NCBI GenBank assembly: GCA_028023455.1
Contig: JAQFVV010012491.1
Span: forward strand, 911,501-975,500
Length of the DNA: 64,000 nt
Direction of reading: 5' to 3'
Origin: Epiperipatus broadwayi
Taxonomy: Eukaryota; Onychophora; Udeonychophora; Euonychophora; Peripatidae
Part shown: positions 48,720 through 59,389 of the stretch, one piece after another
Numbering within the stretch: position 1 is the stretch's first letter
Layout of the letters: each line of letters begins with the position of its first letter
Program-made: the position numbers and the translations under genes
The notes under the pieces: model-generated
Seen by the model: only the letters and a program-made list of their open reading frames with translations
Databases searched by the model: none
What the model was told of the DNA's origin: nothing

Positions 48720-50639
48720 TTAAAACAGCTGAGCGCTTTCAAAGGATCTTGCCTTCATAATCATAGCTTGCTTACGTTTAAATTTATGCAAATTCCATCT
48801 TTTTGATAGAGAAAAACACGTGTCCTTCCTGTTTATGGCATCGCTGTCGCGAGAGATAAATAAAGCCTCTTTGATCTTTCTTTTGAGGTCATGTCTCTCT
48901 CTACATACGATGGTAGGATTGTCCGGAATGCACTCATGGTGACTTGTGCACTGGTGCTGATAAAAAACTGAATAAGTAGAAGGATCGTTGCGAGCTCTAT
49001 TGTACGAATACCTGTGTTGTGCCAATCGTGTGGCCAAAGATGCTCTGCTTTCCCCATAATATGTGCCTTTGCAATAGTTATTTGGACAAGCAATGTTATA
49101 TACTGTATGGGGGGTCTGTAACAGTGGAGTTTGATCTTTGGTATTGTTAATTAGATTGTTAGAATTTGGAGGGGTTCGAAAACAGAGCTGATATTTGTTG
49201 TTAAGGATGGAATGTAGTTTCTTGTGTAAATTGGGTATGTATGGAAGTAATAATCTGGGTTTATCCTGTGTGGCGTGAGAGTTGAGAGGTTTATTCTGAA
49301 TGTGTGAGATTTTTTTGTCGATGATGGATTGTCTGAAGCCTAAATTCAGTAGATCATTTCTATATTCTGCTACATTTGTTTTTGCATCTGCCTCGATTTT
49401 ACACAACAATCTGTTTCTATGCAAAAAAGATGCTAGACCCGATAATTTATGTGCTGTGGGTGTGTGAGATTGGGGGTGTGTATGGCATCTGATTTCCAAT
49501 GGTTTGATGGCCATGCTATAATGGCAGTGGTTATTTTCTCTTTTTATTTTGACATCAAGGTATTTGACTTGTTGGTGAGTGTCTTCAGTTGTGACATTAA
49601 CAATTAGTGCTGTGTTGGCTTCTAATTCGGTTTTGATCTGTGTAATGATCTCGGGGGTGGCAGCAATGAACAGGTCATCCACATATCTAGTGTATGCTAG
49701 AAGGCATGGTGGGTTTAGACTAGGTATGATTTTTCTCTCATAATAGTTTAGGAAGATGCTGGTGACTACACCACTCAGTGGTAGTCCCATAGGCCAGCCT
49801 TGTTTCATGGAGAAGCATTGGTTTCTGAAAAATGCCACAATGTTACTGTCCAACCAACATAGAAAGTCATGGATGAAGTCAACCAGTGGTTGAGCTATTT
49901 TTTGTGTCAAAAGTTCATTTCTGACTATTTGGATCGATGTGTTTCTATTGACAGAGCCATACAATTCGGAAACGTCCATAGTGGCCAGTTTGATGTTTGG
50001 GTTTAATTGTAAATCTTTGACGGAGGAAATGAACTGTGCAGATGACTTGATGGTGTATATTCCAAAGCCTAACATTTGGATGAGTTTTTTGTTCACCCAC
50101 TTGGCTGTCTTTGCATAGTGTACTCCACTGAAATCTAGCATTAATCGGACCGGTGTGTTGTCTTTATGCGTTTTGGCACTTCCAAAAATCCTGGGTGGCA
50201 CTGATGATGATGGGTATAGACTGTAATATTCTGCTTTTGTGAAGGCTTTGTTGCAATGTTTTTTAAGAATGGATGAAATGAATTTGTCTCTATTGTTAGC
50301 AATACTGAACTGATCAATTTTCTGAAATTGTAACTTATCAATCTGTGTGTTAATCTTGTCAATATATTCCTGGGTGTGCATCAACACAAATCTGTTTCCC
50401 TTGTCTTCACGCATGCATGTGATTCTTTCTAACTCAAGGAATTGCTTGGTTGTTTTTACTTTTATGTCCCACTGTTTGGTGTTTGGTTTTAAAGCCGCGT
50501 GTCTCATTGCTGTGTTGATCTGTGCTATATATTCGTCCTTTTGCGGATCTTGATTGAGTCCAGCCTCTATGTCTGCTATTAATTCCATATCCGGTTGTTT
50601 CCATGTCCCTCCGACGAATCTGGGGCCTTTTGCTAGCAC
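48720..50639 (-). CDS. PLE reverse transcriptase with GIY-YIG endonuclease (639 codons open)
   Basis: This is the main part of a Penelope-like polyprotein that reverse-transcribes element RNA and nicks DNA. Positions count from the GTG at 50639. The reverse transcriptase has RIFGSAKTHKD (150-160), motif A TMDVSELYGSV with Asp222, QGWPMGLPLSG (280-290) and motif C RYVDD with Asp321/Asp322. A Cys/His linker follows (CHTHPQSHTPTAH, 385-397), then GIY-YIG: VYNIAC and GTYYGES (513-531), Arg538, His542, and later KEALFI (Glu) and NRK (Asn). All catalytic positions seem present. The true start lies upstream: the frame opens with ILPKEVKDV before 50639 and is separated from the N-terminal part by one extra A (see 50653-51036). 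The frame ends near the copy's 3' end. Confidence 0.88.
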   Translation of the reverse strand: MLAKGPRFVGGTWKQPDMELIADIEAGLNQDPQKDEYIAQINTAMRHAALKPNTKQWDIKVKTTKQFLELERITCMREDKGNRFVLMHTQEYIDKINTQIDKLQFQKIDQFSIANNRDKFISSILKKHCNKAFTKAEYYSLYPSSSVPPRIFGSAKTHKDNTPVRLMLDFSGVHYAKTAKWVNKKLIQMLGFGIYTIKSSAQFISSVKDLQLNPNIKLATMDVSELYGSVNRNTSIQIVRNELLTQKIAQPLVDFIHDFLCWLDSNIVAFFRNQCFSMKQGWPMGLPLSGVVTSIFLNYYERKIIPSLNPPCLLAYTRYVDDLFIAATPEIITQIKTELEANTALIVNVTTEDTHQQVKYLDVKIKRENNHCHYSMAIKPLEIRCHTHPQSHTPTAHKLSGLASFLHRNRLLCKIEADAKTNVAEYRNDLLNLGFRQSIIDKKISHIQNKPLNSHATQDKPRLLLPYIPNLHKKLHSILNNKYQLCFRTPPNSNNLINNTKDQTPLLQTPHTVYNIACPNNYCKGTYYGESRASLATRLAQHRYSYNRARNDPSTYSVFYQHQCTSHHECIPDNPTIVCRERHDLKRKIKEALFISRDSDAINRKDTCFSLSKRWNLHKFKRKQAMIMKARSFESAQLF

Positions 50640-50652
50640 ATCTTTTACTTCT

Positions 50653-51036
50653 TTAGGGAGTATTGTTTGTGTTAGATTTCACGAATGTTTGTTTGTTGTC
50701 ATCGGGGATGGTTATTCCTTGCTTGTGCGCAAGAAACGCAAATTTCTTGTGGTATTTAAATGCCAACTTCCTATCCAACTTTGTGCAGTGATGGATGACG
50801 AGTGGGTCTTTGGGAAAATGTGTCAAAATTCTACGGCTCCTTTTGCTCTGTTTCTTCAAAGACCTCTGGCAACCTCTGATAACGAGATCCAAAAGATGTT
50901 TTCTCATTTGCCAGTAAATGCTGTTATAGTTGTACACTGCTCGATTGAGATTGAAGCTGCAAAATCTAGGAAATACATGGAATTGTTTGCATCTTTTTAA
51001 GAAAATAATTCTTTGTTGTAGTTTGCAAATCGACAA
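50653..51036 (-). pseudogene. N-terminal part of the PLE protein, frameshifted
   Basis: This open frame contains basic segments (RSLKKQSKRSRRILTHF, KLDRKLAFKYHKKF) and ends in TFVKSN plus a few out-of-frame codons. Removing one A from the AAA run at 50677-50679 (TTT on +) would carry it directly into the reverse transcriptase frame at NLTQTILPKEV, a typical PLE pre-RT motif. So copy 1 is broken by a single base, or the base is a sequencing error. The first codons upstream of about 50960 are uncertain, and further frame changes may lie there. Confidence 0.65.
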
Positions 51037-51095
51037 GCTGATTTTTAATATCTGCTGTCAGCAACTTGTTTCTCCATGCACGTAATAATCCGATT

Positions 51096-52043
51096 AAGTT
51101 AAATAATTTTACTTTTGGGAAATGTATGTATTCAAGCACAAGTGCGTGTGTGGCGCAACTGCTCCCAAAAGCTATTAATACAAATACAAATAGCTAACTA
51201 AAAATATTAAAACAGCTGAGCGCTTTCAAAGGATCTTGTCTTCATAATCATAGCTTGCTTATGTTTAAATTTATGCAAATTCCATCTTTTTGATAGAGAA
51301 AAACACGTGTCCTTCCTGTTTATGGCATCGCTGTCGCGAGAGATAAATAAAGCCTCTTTGATCTTTCTTTTGAGGTCATGTCTCTCTCTACATACGATGG
51401 TAGGATTGTCCGGAATGCACTCATGGTGACTTGTGCACTGGTGCTGATAAAAAACTGAATAAGTAGAAGGATCGTTGCGAGCTCTATTGTATGAATACCT
51501 GTGTTGTGCCAATTGTGTGGCCAAAGATGCTCTGCTTTCCCCATAATATGTGCCTTTGCAATAGTTATTTGGACAAGCAATGTTATATACTGTATGGGGG
51601 ATCTGTAACAGTGGAGTTTGATCTTTGGTATTGTTAATTAGATTGTTAGAATTTGGAGGGGTTCGAAAACAGAGCTGATATTTGTTGTTAAGGATGGAAT
51701 GTAGTTTCTTGTGTAAATTGGGTATGTATGGAAGTAATAATCTGGGTTTATCCTGTGTGGCGTGAGAGTTGAGAGGTTTATTCTGAATGTGTGAGATTTT
51801 TTTGTCGATGATGGATTGTCTGAAGCCTAAATTCAGTAGATCATTTCTATATTCTGCTACATTTGTTTTTGCATCTGCCTCGATTTTACACAACAATCTG
51901 TTTCTATGCAAAAAAGATGCTTGACCCGATGATTTATGTGCTGTGGGTGTGTGAGATTGGGGGTGTGTATGGCATCTGATTTCCAATGGGTTGATGGCCA
52001 TGCTATAATGGCAGTGGTTATTTTCTCTTTTTATTTTGACATC
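51096..52043 (-). mobile_element. PLE copy 2, tandem and 5'-truncated
   Basis: Nearly identical to 48611-49557, in the same orientation. It encodes the linker and GIY-YIG part in one open frame, but the active-site Arg (SLATRLAQH in copy 1) is Gln (SLATQLAQH), consistent with a C-to-T change at a CpG. The apparent start at 52067 is artificial: its first codons come from inverted copy 3. Confidence 0.88.
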
Positions 52044-52595
52044 AGCTCTGTTTTCGAACCCCTCCAAATTCTAACAATCTAATTAACAATACCAAAGATC
52101 AAACTCCACTGTTACAGACCCCCATACAGTATATAACATTGCTTGTCCAAATAACTATTGCAAAGGCACATATTATGGGGAAAGCAGAGCATCTTTGGCC
52201 ACACGATTGGCATAACACAGGTATTCGTACAATACAGCTCGCAACGATCCTTCTACTTATTCAGTTTTTTATCAGCACCAGTGCACAAGTCACCATGAGT
52301 GCATTCCGGACAATCCTACCATCGTATGTAGAGAGAGACATGACCTCAAAAGAAAGATCAAAGAGGCTTTATTTATCTCTCGCGACAGCAATGCCATAAA
52401 CAGGAAGGACACATGTTTTTCTCTATCAAAAAGATGGAATTAGCATATTTGCATAAATTTAAACGTAAGCAAGCTATGATTATGAAGGCAAGATCCTTTG
52501 ATAGCGCTCAGCTGTTTTAATATTTTTAGTTAGCTATTTGTATTTGTATTAACAGCTTTTGGGAGCAGTTGCGCCGCATACGCACTTGTGCTTGA
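52041..52595 (+). mobile_element. PLE copy 3, inverted and 5'-truncated
   Basis: Matches the reverse complement of copies 1 and 2 from the GIY-YIG region onward. It joins copy 2 through ATCA, present in both parents at the junction, so a 4-base microhomology. It stops about 35 bases short of the outer end of copy 1. A stop replaces the Gln codon after RLA, and a few bases are inserted near 52441, so it is non-coding. Confidence 0.88.
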
Positions 52596-52609
52596 TTACC
52601 ACACTTTAA
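52596..52609. repeat. Right target-site duplication of the composite PLE
   Basis: TTACCACACTTTAA, an exact copy of 48597-48610 immediately after copy 3. Confidence 0.85.
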
Positions 52610-52639
52610 TGGTATCTATTGCAAGCTTGAATTATCAGT

Positions 52640-53175
52640 GTTCCAAATGAGAGGGCAATTTAAGCCTACTTCCAGACCTGTTTCTGGTTTTTGCTTCTGT
52701 CAATGAGAACTGGAGATTCAAAGCTAAAACTAATACAGTCATGCATCTGACAATATCTTTAACTTCCTTTTTGTTATTAAGCTTCTAGTTTAAATTTTTT
52801 TTTTTTTTTAAAGTTTTGAATTCCAAATTGTAGGGGGAAAAGTTGCCTACAATTAAAAGAGAACTGAGGCTACTAAAATATATAGTTATTAGCTTGATAT
52901 CATATCTATACAAGACTTGACTTCAAACAATCTAAACATTTTTGAATTTTAAGCTAAAAATTTGATAGTAAAAAAAAAAAATAGTTAAAGATAGTTTCCA
53001 AATGTATAACTTCACTGACGAAGGCCACAAACCAGAAACTAGTCTGGGGATATTGGATGAGTAGGCACTAGATGGGGATTTTATGCACAAGCCTTCTGGC
53101 ATCCATTGATTACTCTAGCTTGCTGTGTGTGGCAATACGCATAGTGAGTTTTGCCTGTTTTAATATATTGTAAAG
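52640..53175. repeat. Hammerhead-bearing repeat family, copy 1
   Basis: Two oppositely oriented halves are visible. The - strand half (52640-52800) resembles 60263-60420: GAGAAC, TTGAAACT/TCAAAGCTAAAAC, then a TCTTTAA-TTCCTTT block. The + strand half (52880-53175) contains a core nearly identical to 58648-58740, from GAAGGCCACAA through GGATATTGGATGAGTAG to TTCTGGCATCCATTGATT. The right end resembles the right arm of the 58.6-kb element. Confidence 0.6.
53006..53053 (+). ncRNA. Hammerhead-ribozyme-like motif (best core)
   Basis: CTGACGA (53015-53021) fits the core CUGANGA, GAAAC lies at 53035-53039 and GTC at 53042-53044, in hammerhead order with a very short stem III (C-TA-G). Stem I can form between CTTCA (53010-53014) and TGGGG (53045-53049) and extend outward past one mismatch (ATA / TAT). 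Stem II is weak here (two G-C pairs, flanked by A-A and C-A). Minimal hammerheads of this kind are known from PLEs and retrozymes. Activity is untested. Confidence 0.5.
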
Positions 53176-54295
53176 ATTGAATAAATTATTAGAAACATAC
53201 TTTATAAGCATTATATTTTTTGAATTTATGCAACAGGGTTTGTTTTTCTTTTGCAGACAGAAGAGATAGTAACCAGTATCTGAAGAAAGTTAGTATCAGT
53301 TTCACAAACCTGCTAAGTGATCAATTGGTAGCAGCTGATAAACTGGAAATCATTGTTTAAAATTGCTGAAGTATTTACTAATTTACTATCAACAGTGTCA
53401 GGAGCAGCTATTATGCTTGCACTGACAATAGAAAAACAAAATTTATTAGAACAACTGTAGTAGTTAAAAATCAATAATTATTGAAAAGATATGATTGACA
53501 TTACAAAGAATTGTACTTTCCAACCCTCAGTTAGAATATGATACCCAATCAAAACAAATTATTGGAGAGTTCAACATGCATGTGTACATACTATTATCTA
53601 TTAAAAGAATCCACTGTGGTAAGAGTTATAAAGTAAACATCTATGGCACTAATATCATTTTAAAGCTACTACCTTCTGTTATACAAGTAACATTTTAATA
53701 AACTTTTAAAAAAGTTTATCTGATGATTATTATAAGAAATTTATTAACTAAATTTGATGTTGTAACTGTCTTTCTTTGGGCAACTATAGCATAATATAGT
53801 CTCCATATAACATATTCTGCATTAATACACATCATTACAGATGCAGACTGTTCAAATATTTCATAAAATACAGGATCCCATTGTTTTCAGATAATGATTT
53901 TATCTTCTGAAATAATGTTAGAATTTATATAGCCCATGGTAAAATATTGCTTTAAAAAATATTTGAATGATGTAACACATTTCCATGTTCCCTCCCTACG
54001 TCTCAACCCAATGATTTTAAATTTTATTTAGCCTCATAATGAGTGAAGGGACAAAAGCCTTCACTAACATTGTTCAAAAGAATGTGTGCATTTTTTTTCC
54101 CAATGTTGTATAATTTTATTTCAGCTGGAATAGCAGTGGCCTTGTATCATATTATTAAAGATATCAGAAATGTTCTCATTATTCTTTCCAGTTTTTATAT
54201 GTGTGAGATCAAATAAAATAAATAATTTAAAAATTACATAAGAAAAAAGAAAATTGTTAAATAAATATAAAAATATCAACTAAGGAATTACTTAC

Positions 54296-54451
54296 TGAAT
54301 AATAAATATTAGAAGGATGATCTCTCTGGCCGCACGCATTAATTTCTGACTTACAACAGCTATCTGGAACTTTATATTTAGAATTTAATCCAATTTTACG
54401 CCATTCACTGTACTCCCAGTCCATGAATGTTACAGTCCCACAGCATTTAAA
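54296..54451 (-). CDS. CD151/TSPAN11-like tetraspanin, large extracellular loop exon
   Basis: The 52 residues run from FKCCG through DWEYSEW, KVPDSCC and ACGQRDHPSNIYYS. They give five of the six loop cysteines: CCG, SCC and the AC before GQRD. The spacing and the GQRDH-SNIY block match vertebrate CD151, where QRD is the site needed for binding laminin-receptor integrins. The exon is bounded by a TTTTATTTCAAG acceptor and a GTAAGT donor, in phase 0. The join to GCL in the next exon is three to four residues shorter than in vertebrate CD151. Confidence 0.93.
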
Positions 54452-54954
54452 CTTGAAATAAAATACAAAGTAATTAACATATTTCACTATAATAAAAAAT
54501 TTATAAAACATATTACTTTGTTAGAATATTTATTTTAATTTTCACATTTTTATGCATGAATAGATACAATACTTGTGGCTATTTCTACTATTCACTTAAA
54601 TATGAGTAGTTTGAATGAAAGTTTATCCTTCTGACAAAATGACTAACAATCAAAAAATCTATGTGAAGAACTAAAATCTGTTTTTACTATAATCATCCAA
54701 AATGTCAGTTATCTAAGCTGGATCTTAAATTATTATGAAAAAGTTATATTATGCATATAAAATGTGATTTATAAACAAATAAATTAAATTAATCTAAATG
54801 TAGAAAAAAAGAAAAATGAAAAAGTGGGGAAAGTAAACTACATTTTTTTTCATGATGATATAATGTTAAAGATAATAAAACAATATTAGTGATGTCTCAT
54901 CATTCAAAGAAGTATGAAGATATGCATGTCAGGAGTAACAAGAAGAGATTGAAA

Positions 54955-55262
54955 ATGAAATACATGGGTAAGAGAACAAACAGATGTCATTGACATCATT
55001 GAAAGAATTAAGAGACTGAAATGGAATTGGGATGGACATATTGCTAGCAGAGACAATAGATGGATAGTTGAAATCTTAAATGGGATTCCAAGAGATTATA
55101 AAAGACCCAGAAAAAAAGACAAAATATGAGATGGATTGGTGAAATAAGGAGATATGTAAGGGTGATGCGAAGCAGAAAGACCAAATATCAGAGATGTATT
55201 GAACTTGGAGAGACCTTCATCCTACAGTAGATTGATAATGGTTGACAATGATGATGATTCAT
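54955..55262 (+). pseudogene. RTE-like LINE, 3' end remnant
   Basis: The frame contains REQTDVIDIIERIKRLKWNW, DGHIASRDNRWIVEIL and GIPRDYKRPRKK, followed by stops. RLKWNW-GHIAR-DNRW and RP-GRP-RW are the conserved end of RTE-type and related LINE reverse transcriptases. The tail has the TGATGA-type short repeats common at RTE ends (55245-55260). It is 5'-truncated and broken. Confidence 0.75.
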
Positions 55263-57583
55263 GATGTGAATCAGATAAATATTGGTATGTTTATCAAATG
55301 TTAAAATGCAAAAATAAAATGCTAAAAAAAATATTTAGATTAAATAATTTGAATTCATCTGATATTATGGATGATAAACTAAATTCTAATGAAAAAATCA
55401 TTTTAGAGTTGACATTCTACAAATACCAACAAAAAATACAGATATGCTAGATGAATTGAATTCAAACATCTAAAGCAAAAATAGAGACAGCGGCATGCAA
55501 ATTGGAGATGTGATACATTTTAGAAGTCTGAATATGAACTCTAAAATATCAGATATATAAAATAAAAACATCCAGACTCAATTGCTGATAAAAATGAAAA
55601 ATACCCCCCCCCCCAAAAAAAAAATCCAGAATAAAAAAGTACTGACCTTTGCTTAAAAGATTCTACTTCTGAAAGATTTAAAAATAAATTAAAATGAATG
55701 ACTTGTACAGGTCACCTATCTTATTAATCTTCACAAAACAGCAAGCAGGTCAACTGATTTCAAAATCTGATTCATCATTTGATATTTGTGCATTTACTTT
55801 GAAAGAATCCCATAAATGTAGCACAAATAATATTTAAAAAAAAGTTATAAAAGAGCTAAACATATTGGTTTATGAAAATTATATATAAACCCAGTAGTAT
55901 TTGATAAATATTTTTTTCAATTAAAAAATCACTGATTTTGCTATAAGTCATTAGAGTGAAAAATATAAAAACTTCCAATAAAATCTTTAGGCATCTTGTT
56001 ACATATATGGAAGTAGACAAATTAAATAAAGGTAATCTGATTAATAAAATAGTATCACAAAATATAGCAGACACTTGTTGTAATGTAATGCATAAAAAAT
56101 GACAGAAATCAGAATGATGAAACAACCTTTGAAACACTAATCTTACAAATAAAAGTTGGGTCAATATTGTAACCACACATAGACAGTATCCTTTTGTCAA
56201 CAATAATATGTTCCAAGTTTGTTTGTGCAAATGGATAGAAAAGATGAGTATACAAAAAAAAATGTTAATTTTCAAATTGAATCTGAGAATAAACAAATAA
56301 AAAAAAAACCTTAAAGAAATTGCATAAATCTTAAAAATAGAAAAAAAATCTTTACTTTTTAACTTACTGAATTAAGCTGAGAGAGTGATTTATTTATATT
56401 GACTAACTCTGTGGGCCTGTAATAACAATGTCAAAGTATTTGCATTTTTACGGATTAGTTGCTATATCTACAGAATAAATAATGCTTTAAAAATATTTCT
56501 TCTCTCTGGACAAGTGTATATAGTTGGAATACTTTTACTCACACAGTGCCAATGTGATGTTAGTTTAATATATTTAATATATGTATTTGACTGCCTTAAT
56601 ATGGTGATTATTAACATCAGCTTACAATTTTAACAGACCAAGATAAAGCTATACAAATATATAGGTGGCTATTTCATTCCACTCCTCACACCATGCCCAC
56701 TTTATTTTTGAAAGAGATTGCAATTGATATCTTAATAGTATCTCATTTACTGCAACTTAATTTTAGTAATCATGAATTTTCTTCTCTACCACATATGGAT
56801 AAATTAGATCTGTATTAAGAGATCATCATACAAGTTCAAAGACAAATCTAACAGTAAAAAGAAATATGCTTCTACTTACCTAATGATAACAACTAATTTA
56901 AGAGTTATCATTCTTAATATTAGCAAAAAGAATAAAATTAATAAAATAATTACTTTTTAAAAGATAAATTAGTGATGTACATGTATTTACAGTAACCAAT
57001 AACGATATAACTTTAAACATAATCTATTAATTTGTATGAAACCAATAACCACCTCCCCTGGAAGAATTGATTCTTTATTAACACCAATATACAACCTAAT
57101 AAAATTTAAGTTATATTAATTCAAATGAAGTCAAATTATATCACTCATATATACCTCACTTATATTCTATCTAATAATTGTAGACTCTCTTGCCGATCTG
57201 ACTAATTTCACATTTTAAGCGAAACATCTCACAAAATTATTTCTCTCCTGTTGTCATTCTGATACAGATTTTAATTATTCAATTGCCTCTAACCTGGTAC
57301 TTTTAAAAAATCACCTTAAACTGCTTTCTACCTCATTTATACCATAATATCTCTCAAGCTTTATATTCATTAAAGTTTTAATAGTTGATCAATCAAGATC
57401 TGTATCTAAGCATTGGTGTGAAAGATAAACATCATTTTCATCACTTTTATGATTATTTACCTGTTTGACTTTTAATAAGATTATGTAATATTGCATATTT
57501 CCAAACTTTTTCTTTATTAAAACAAATGTTCCTGTTGAAATAATCAAATCTCTACTACAAGATTAGGAATAACTAATCACAAG

Positions 57584-58063
57584 TTGATTACCCTATTCAA
57601 ATATTGGGCTCTAGAACCAAAATACTTAGATTATTTACTTAAAATTAATCTGGATGCCATACCGGTCAACTGGTTCCTCAGATATAAAAGATCTATCACC
57701 AAAGTCCAATCAATTTTCCACAGCTGTGGTAGGGATAAGGAAACATTTGACCACATAATTAAAACATGCATGGGTCTAGGTAATATTAAAACAATAATAT
57801 TTAACAATTCAAAGATAGACTACTACAAAATACTTAATATAAAAGAATGCATTCATGGAAGAGATATTCCTACAATCAGGCTGGCAATTTTCATCACCTA
57901 TGCCATTTGGATTGTAAGGTGCAAGGCACAATACCAACATCCCAAGCCAGATGAAAACTCATTATTTATTCAGAGCATAGAGAAAATTAAACAAAGAGAC
58001 AAAATTCTTGCAACAACATTCATTTTTCAAGAGACACGGAAACTATATCAGACTCTCCAATAA
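57584..58063 (+). pseudogene. LINE reverse transcriptase, C-terminal fragment
   Basis: An open frame of 159 codons. SIFHSCGRDKETFDHIIKTC fits the C-terminal zinc knuckle (C-x-x-C-type cysteines, then H-x4-C) of many LINE proteins; the first cysteine of the pair is replaced (SIFHSCG). The frame is preceded by WFLRYKRSITKVQ and followed by an isoleucine-rich region. Only the 3' end of the element remains. The family is not the same as at 54955 or 61471. Confidence 0.6.
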
Positions 58064-58573
58064 AGTTAACAAAGAACTTAACCACTAAATACCTAACCCT
58101 GTTTGAACTCAATAATGTTAGTTCCACAACTCATCAAATATTGTAATTTTTCATTATCCATATTTGTAATGTATCACCCATATTTATACTCATTTCATAA
58201 ATAGTGTATCACAGGTATTAATCAGTTTAATAAATGTCTTGAGAAACAAAATATCACATTGACTCAAATTATTTTGTTTTAAAGTCACTACTGACATCTT
58301 GTGAGGCTTATTGTAAAATAAAAATAGATTAGTAAATAATGGTGTGCATTCAATAAGCTTGAATAAAAAGTTCAACTAGGTACAAATTGCTTAGGTTCAT
58401 CAACTTTGGAGGTAGTTTAATATAAACATGTTGTGAGGAAGTTAGATGGTCTATCCTCAGTTATAATATCATTTTCTATCTTTGGTGAAACAATAGTAAA
58501 CAATACGTTATGTCTGAAAAAACTTAAACCACTCATCGATGTAAATCCTAATTAAAAAATATTCTTTAAAAAG

Positions 58574-58798
58574 ATTCAAAACAAAGCAAAACTCTCCATA
58601 TAGTTGTACCATCTTGTGCTAACAAGAGCAATCAAAGACTCCTCATTGATGAAGGCCACAAGCCAGAAACTAGTCTGGGGATATTGGATGAGTAGTCACT
58701 AGATAGGGATTTTATGCACAAGCTTTCTGGCATCCATTGATTGCTCTTGTTAGCACAAGATGGCACTACTATATGGAGAGTTTTGCTTTGTTTTGAAT
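58574..58798. mobile_element. Inverted-repeat element with 62-bp arms and hammerhead-like centre
   Basis: Arms 58574-58635 and 58737-58798 are reverse complements with only two mismatches. The 101-bp centre carries the hammerhead-like core shared with 53.0 kb. The right arm is related to the right end of the 53-kb copy, so the left arm probably arose by fold-back copying. No target duplication was found; no coding capacity. Confidence 0.75.
58638..58690 (+). ncRNA. Hammerhead-ribozyme-like motif in the inverted-repeat element
   Basis: TTGATGA (58646-58652) replaces CUGANGA by one base at the first core cytosine. Stem II is better than in the 53-kb copy (GGC/GCC around CACAA). GAAAC-TA-GTC lies at 58666-58675. 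Stem I pairs TCCTCA (58640-58645) with TGGGGA (58676-58681), six pairs with one G-T wobble. The changed core base predicts loss of cleavage. Confidence 0.45.
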
Positions 58799-59389
58799 TG
58801 TTTAATAACAATTATGTGCTAGTATGAGATAGTGATCATGTGATGTTTAGTGGTTTAAAAAGATTGTGACTACATTACTTTTTTTTTTTTTTTTTTGGAC
58901 TAAGCTTTTGAAAAAAAAGGAATATATTAATAAACCATCTTATTCTGAATAAAACACAATTCATAATTATCAATATCAGACAGTAATACATATCTTAAGA
59001 GAACATAATTCATAAATTATGGAGTATTAATCCAAAACAATATAAAAATCAATTAATTTGTTTCTATGATCTTTTATCGTGTTGATAGGTTAAGAAGTTT
59101 AAACAGTTTATATATGAAAATCCTGTTTGTTACAAGGTTTTGTCACATGTATTCATGCATATTAAAATTTCTGTCTAAAGACATATTGTGTAAACTAGTC
59201 CAATATTCTACAACCAAATGATAACACTTAATAATCAATCATTCATGGTAATTTGTCATTACTCATCATCTTCTTAATATAATTTATTCTAATATCTCAA
59301 TTTTGGAGCTGTAGCATTAACTTTAATGAACCTCTTATCATTAAGACAAAAATTTTCTAATGATTTCTAGTACACATAAATTCTCTTAC

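Larger units (their letters stand above)
48611..52595. mobile_element. Composite Penelope-like element: full copy, tandem partial copy, inverted partial copy
   Basis: Three PLE segments are joined. Copy 1 (- strand) runs from 48611 to about 51095. Copy 2 (- strand, 5'-truncated) follows in tandem at 51096-52043. Copy 3 (+ strand, 5'-truncated) runs from 52041 to 52595. All share the terminal stretch with GCGCAACTGCTCCCAAAAGC. A perfect 14-bp duplication flanks the whole. Tandem partial copies ('pseudo-LTRs') and inverted 5' fragments are known PLE structures. It lies in a CD151-like intron. Copies are very similar, so the insertion looks young. Confidence 0.88.
47133..54295 (-). other. Intron of the CD151-like gene (about 7.2 kb)
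   Basis: It contains the 4-kb composite Penelope-like element, the first hammerhead-like repeat and a short open frame at 47374. The stretches 47.6-48.6 and 53.2-54.3 kb are AT-rich and without recognised features; a 67-codon open frame at 53495-53698 (+) is unassigned. Confidence 0.8.
54452..59389 (-). other. Intron of the CD151-like gene (about 4.9 kb)
   Basis: Contains two LINE 3' ends and a hammerhead-bearing inverted-repeat element (listed separately). The stretches 55.3-57.5 and 58.8-59.4 kb are AT-rich with no recognised feature. The 146-codon open frame at 55856-56296 (-) is hydrophobic and low in complexity, and its opposite strand shows traces of decayed coding-like sequence. Confidence 0.8.

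Noticed and set aside
48833-49093. 86-codon frames at 48833, 51320 and 52139
   Set aside because: The same alternative frame of the GIY-YIG region in all three PLE copies; no independent signal.
50554-51000. 148-codon open frame on the + strand
   Set aside because: Antisense shadow of the PLE coding region; the - strand frame explains the openness.
51207-52067. 286-codon frame as a complete protein
   Set aside because: Its first codons come from the inverted copy 3 across the copy 2/3 junction; it is an artificial fusion of PLE fragments.
55856-56296. 146-codon hydrophobic frame on -
   Set aside because: Repetitive Leu/Ile/Phe composition typical of AT-rich DNA; no recognisable domain. Too uncertain to call as a gene, although its length is unusual.
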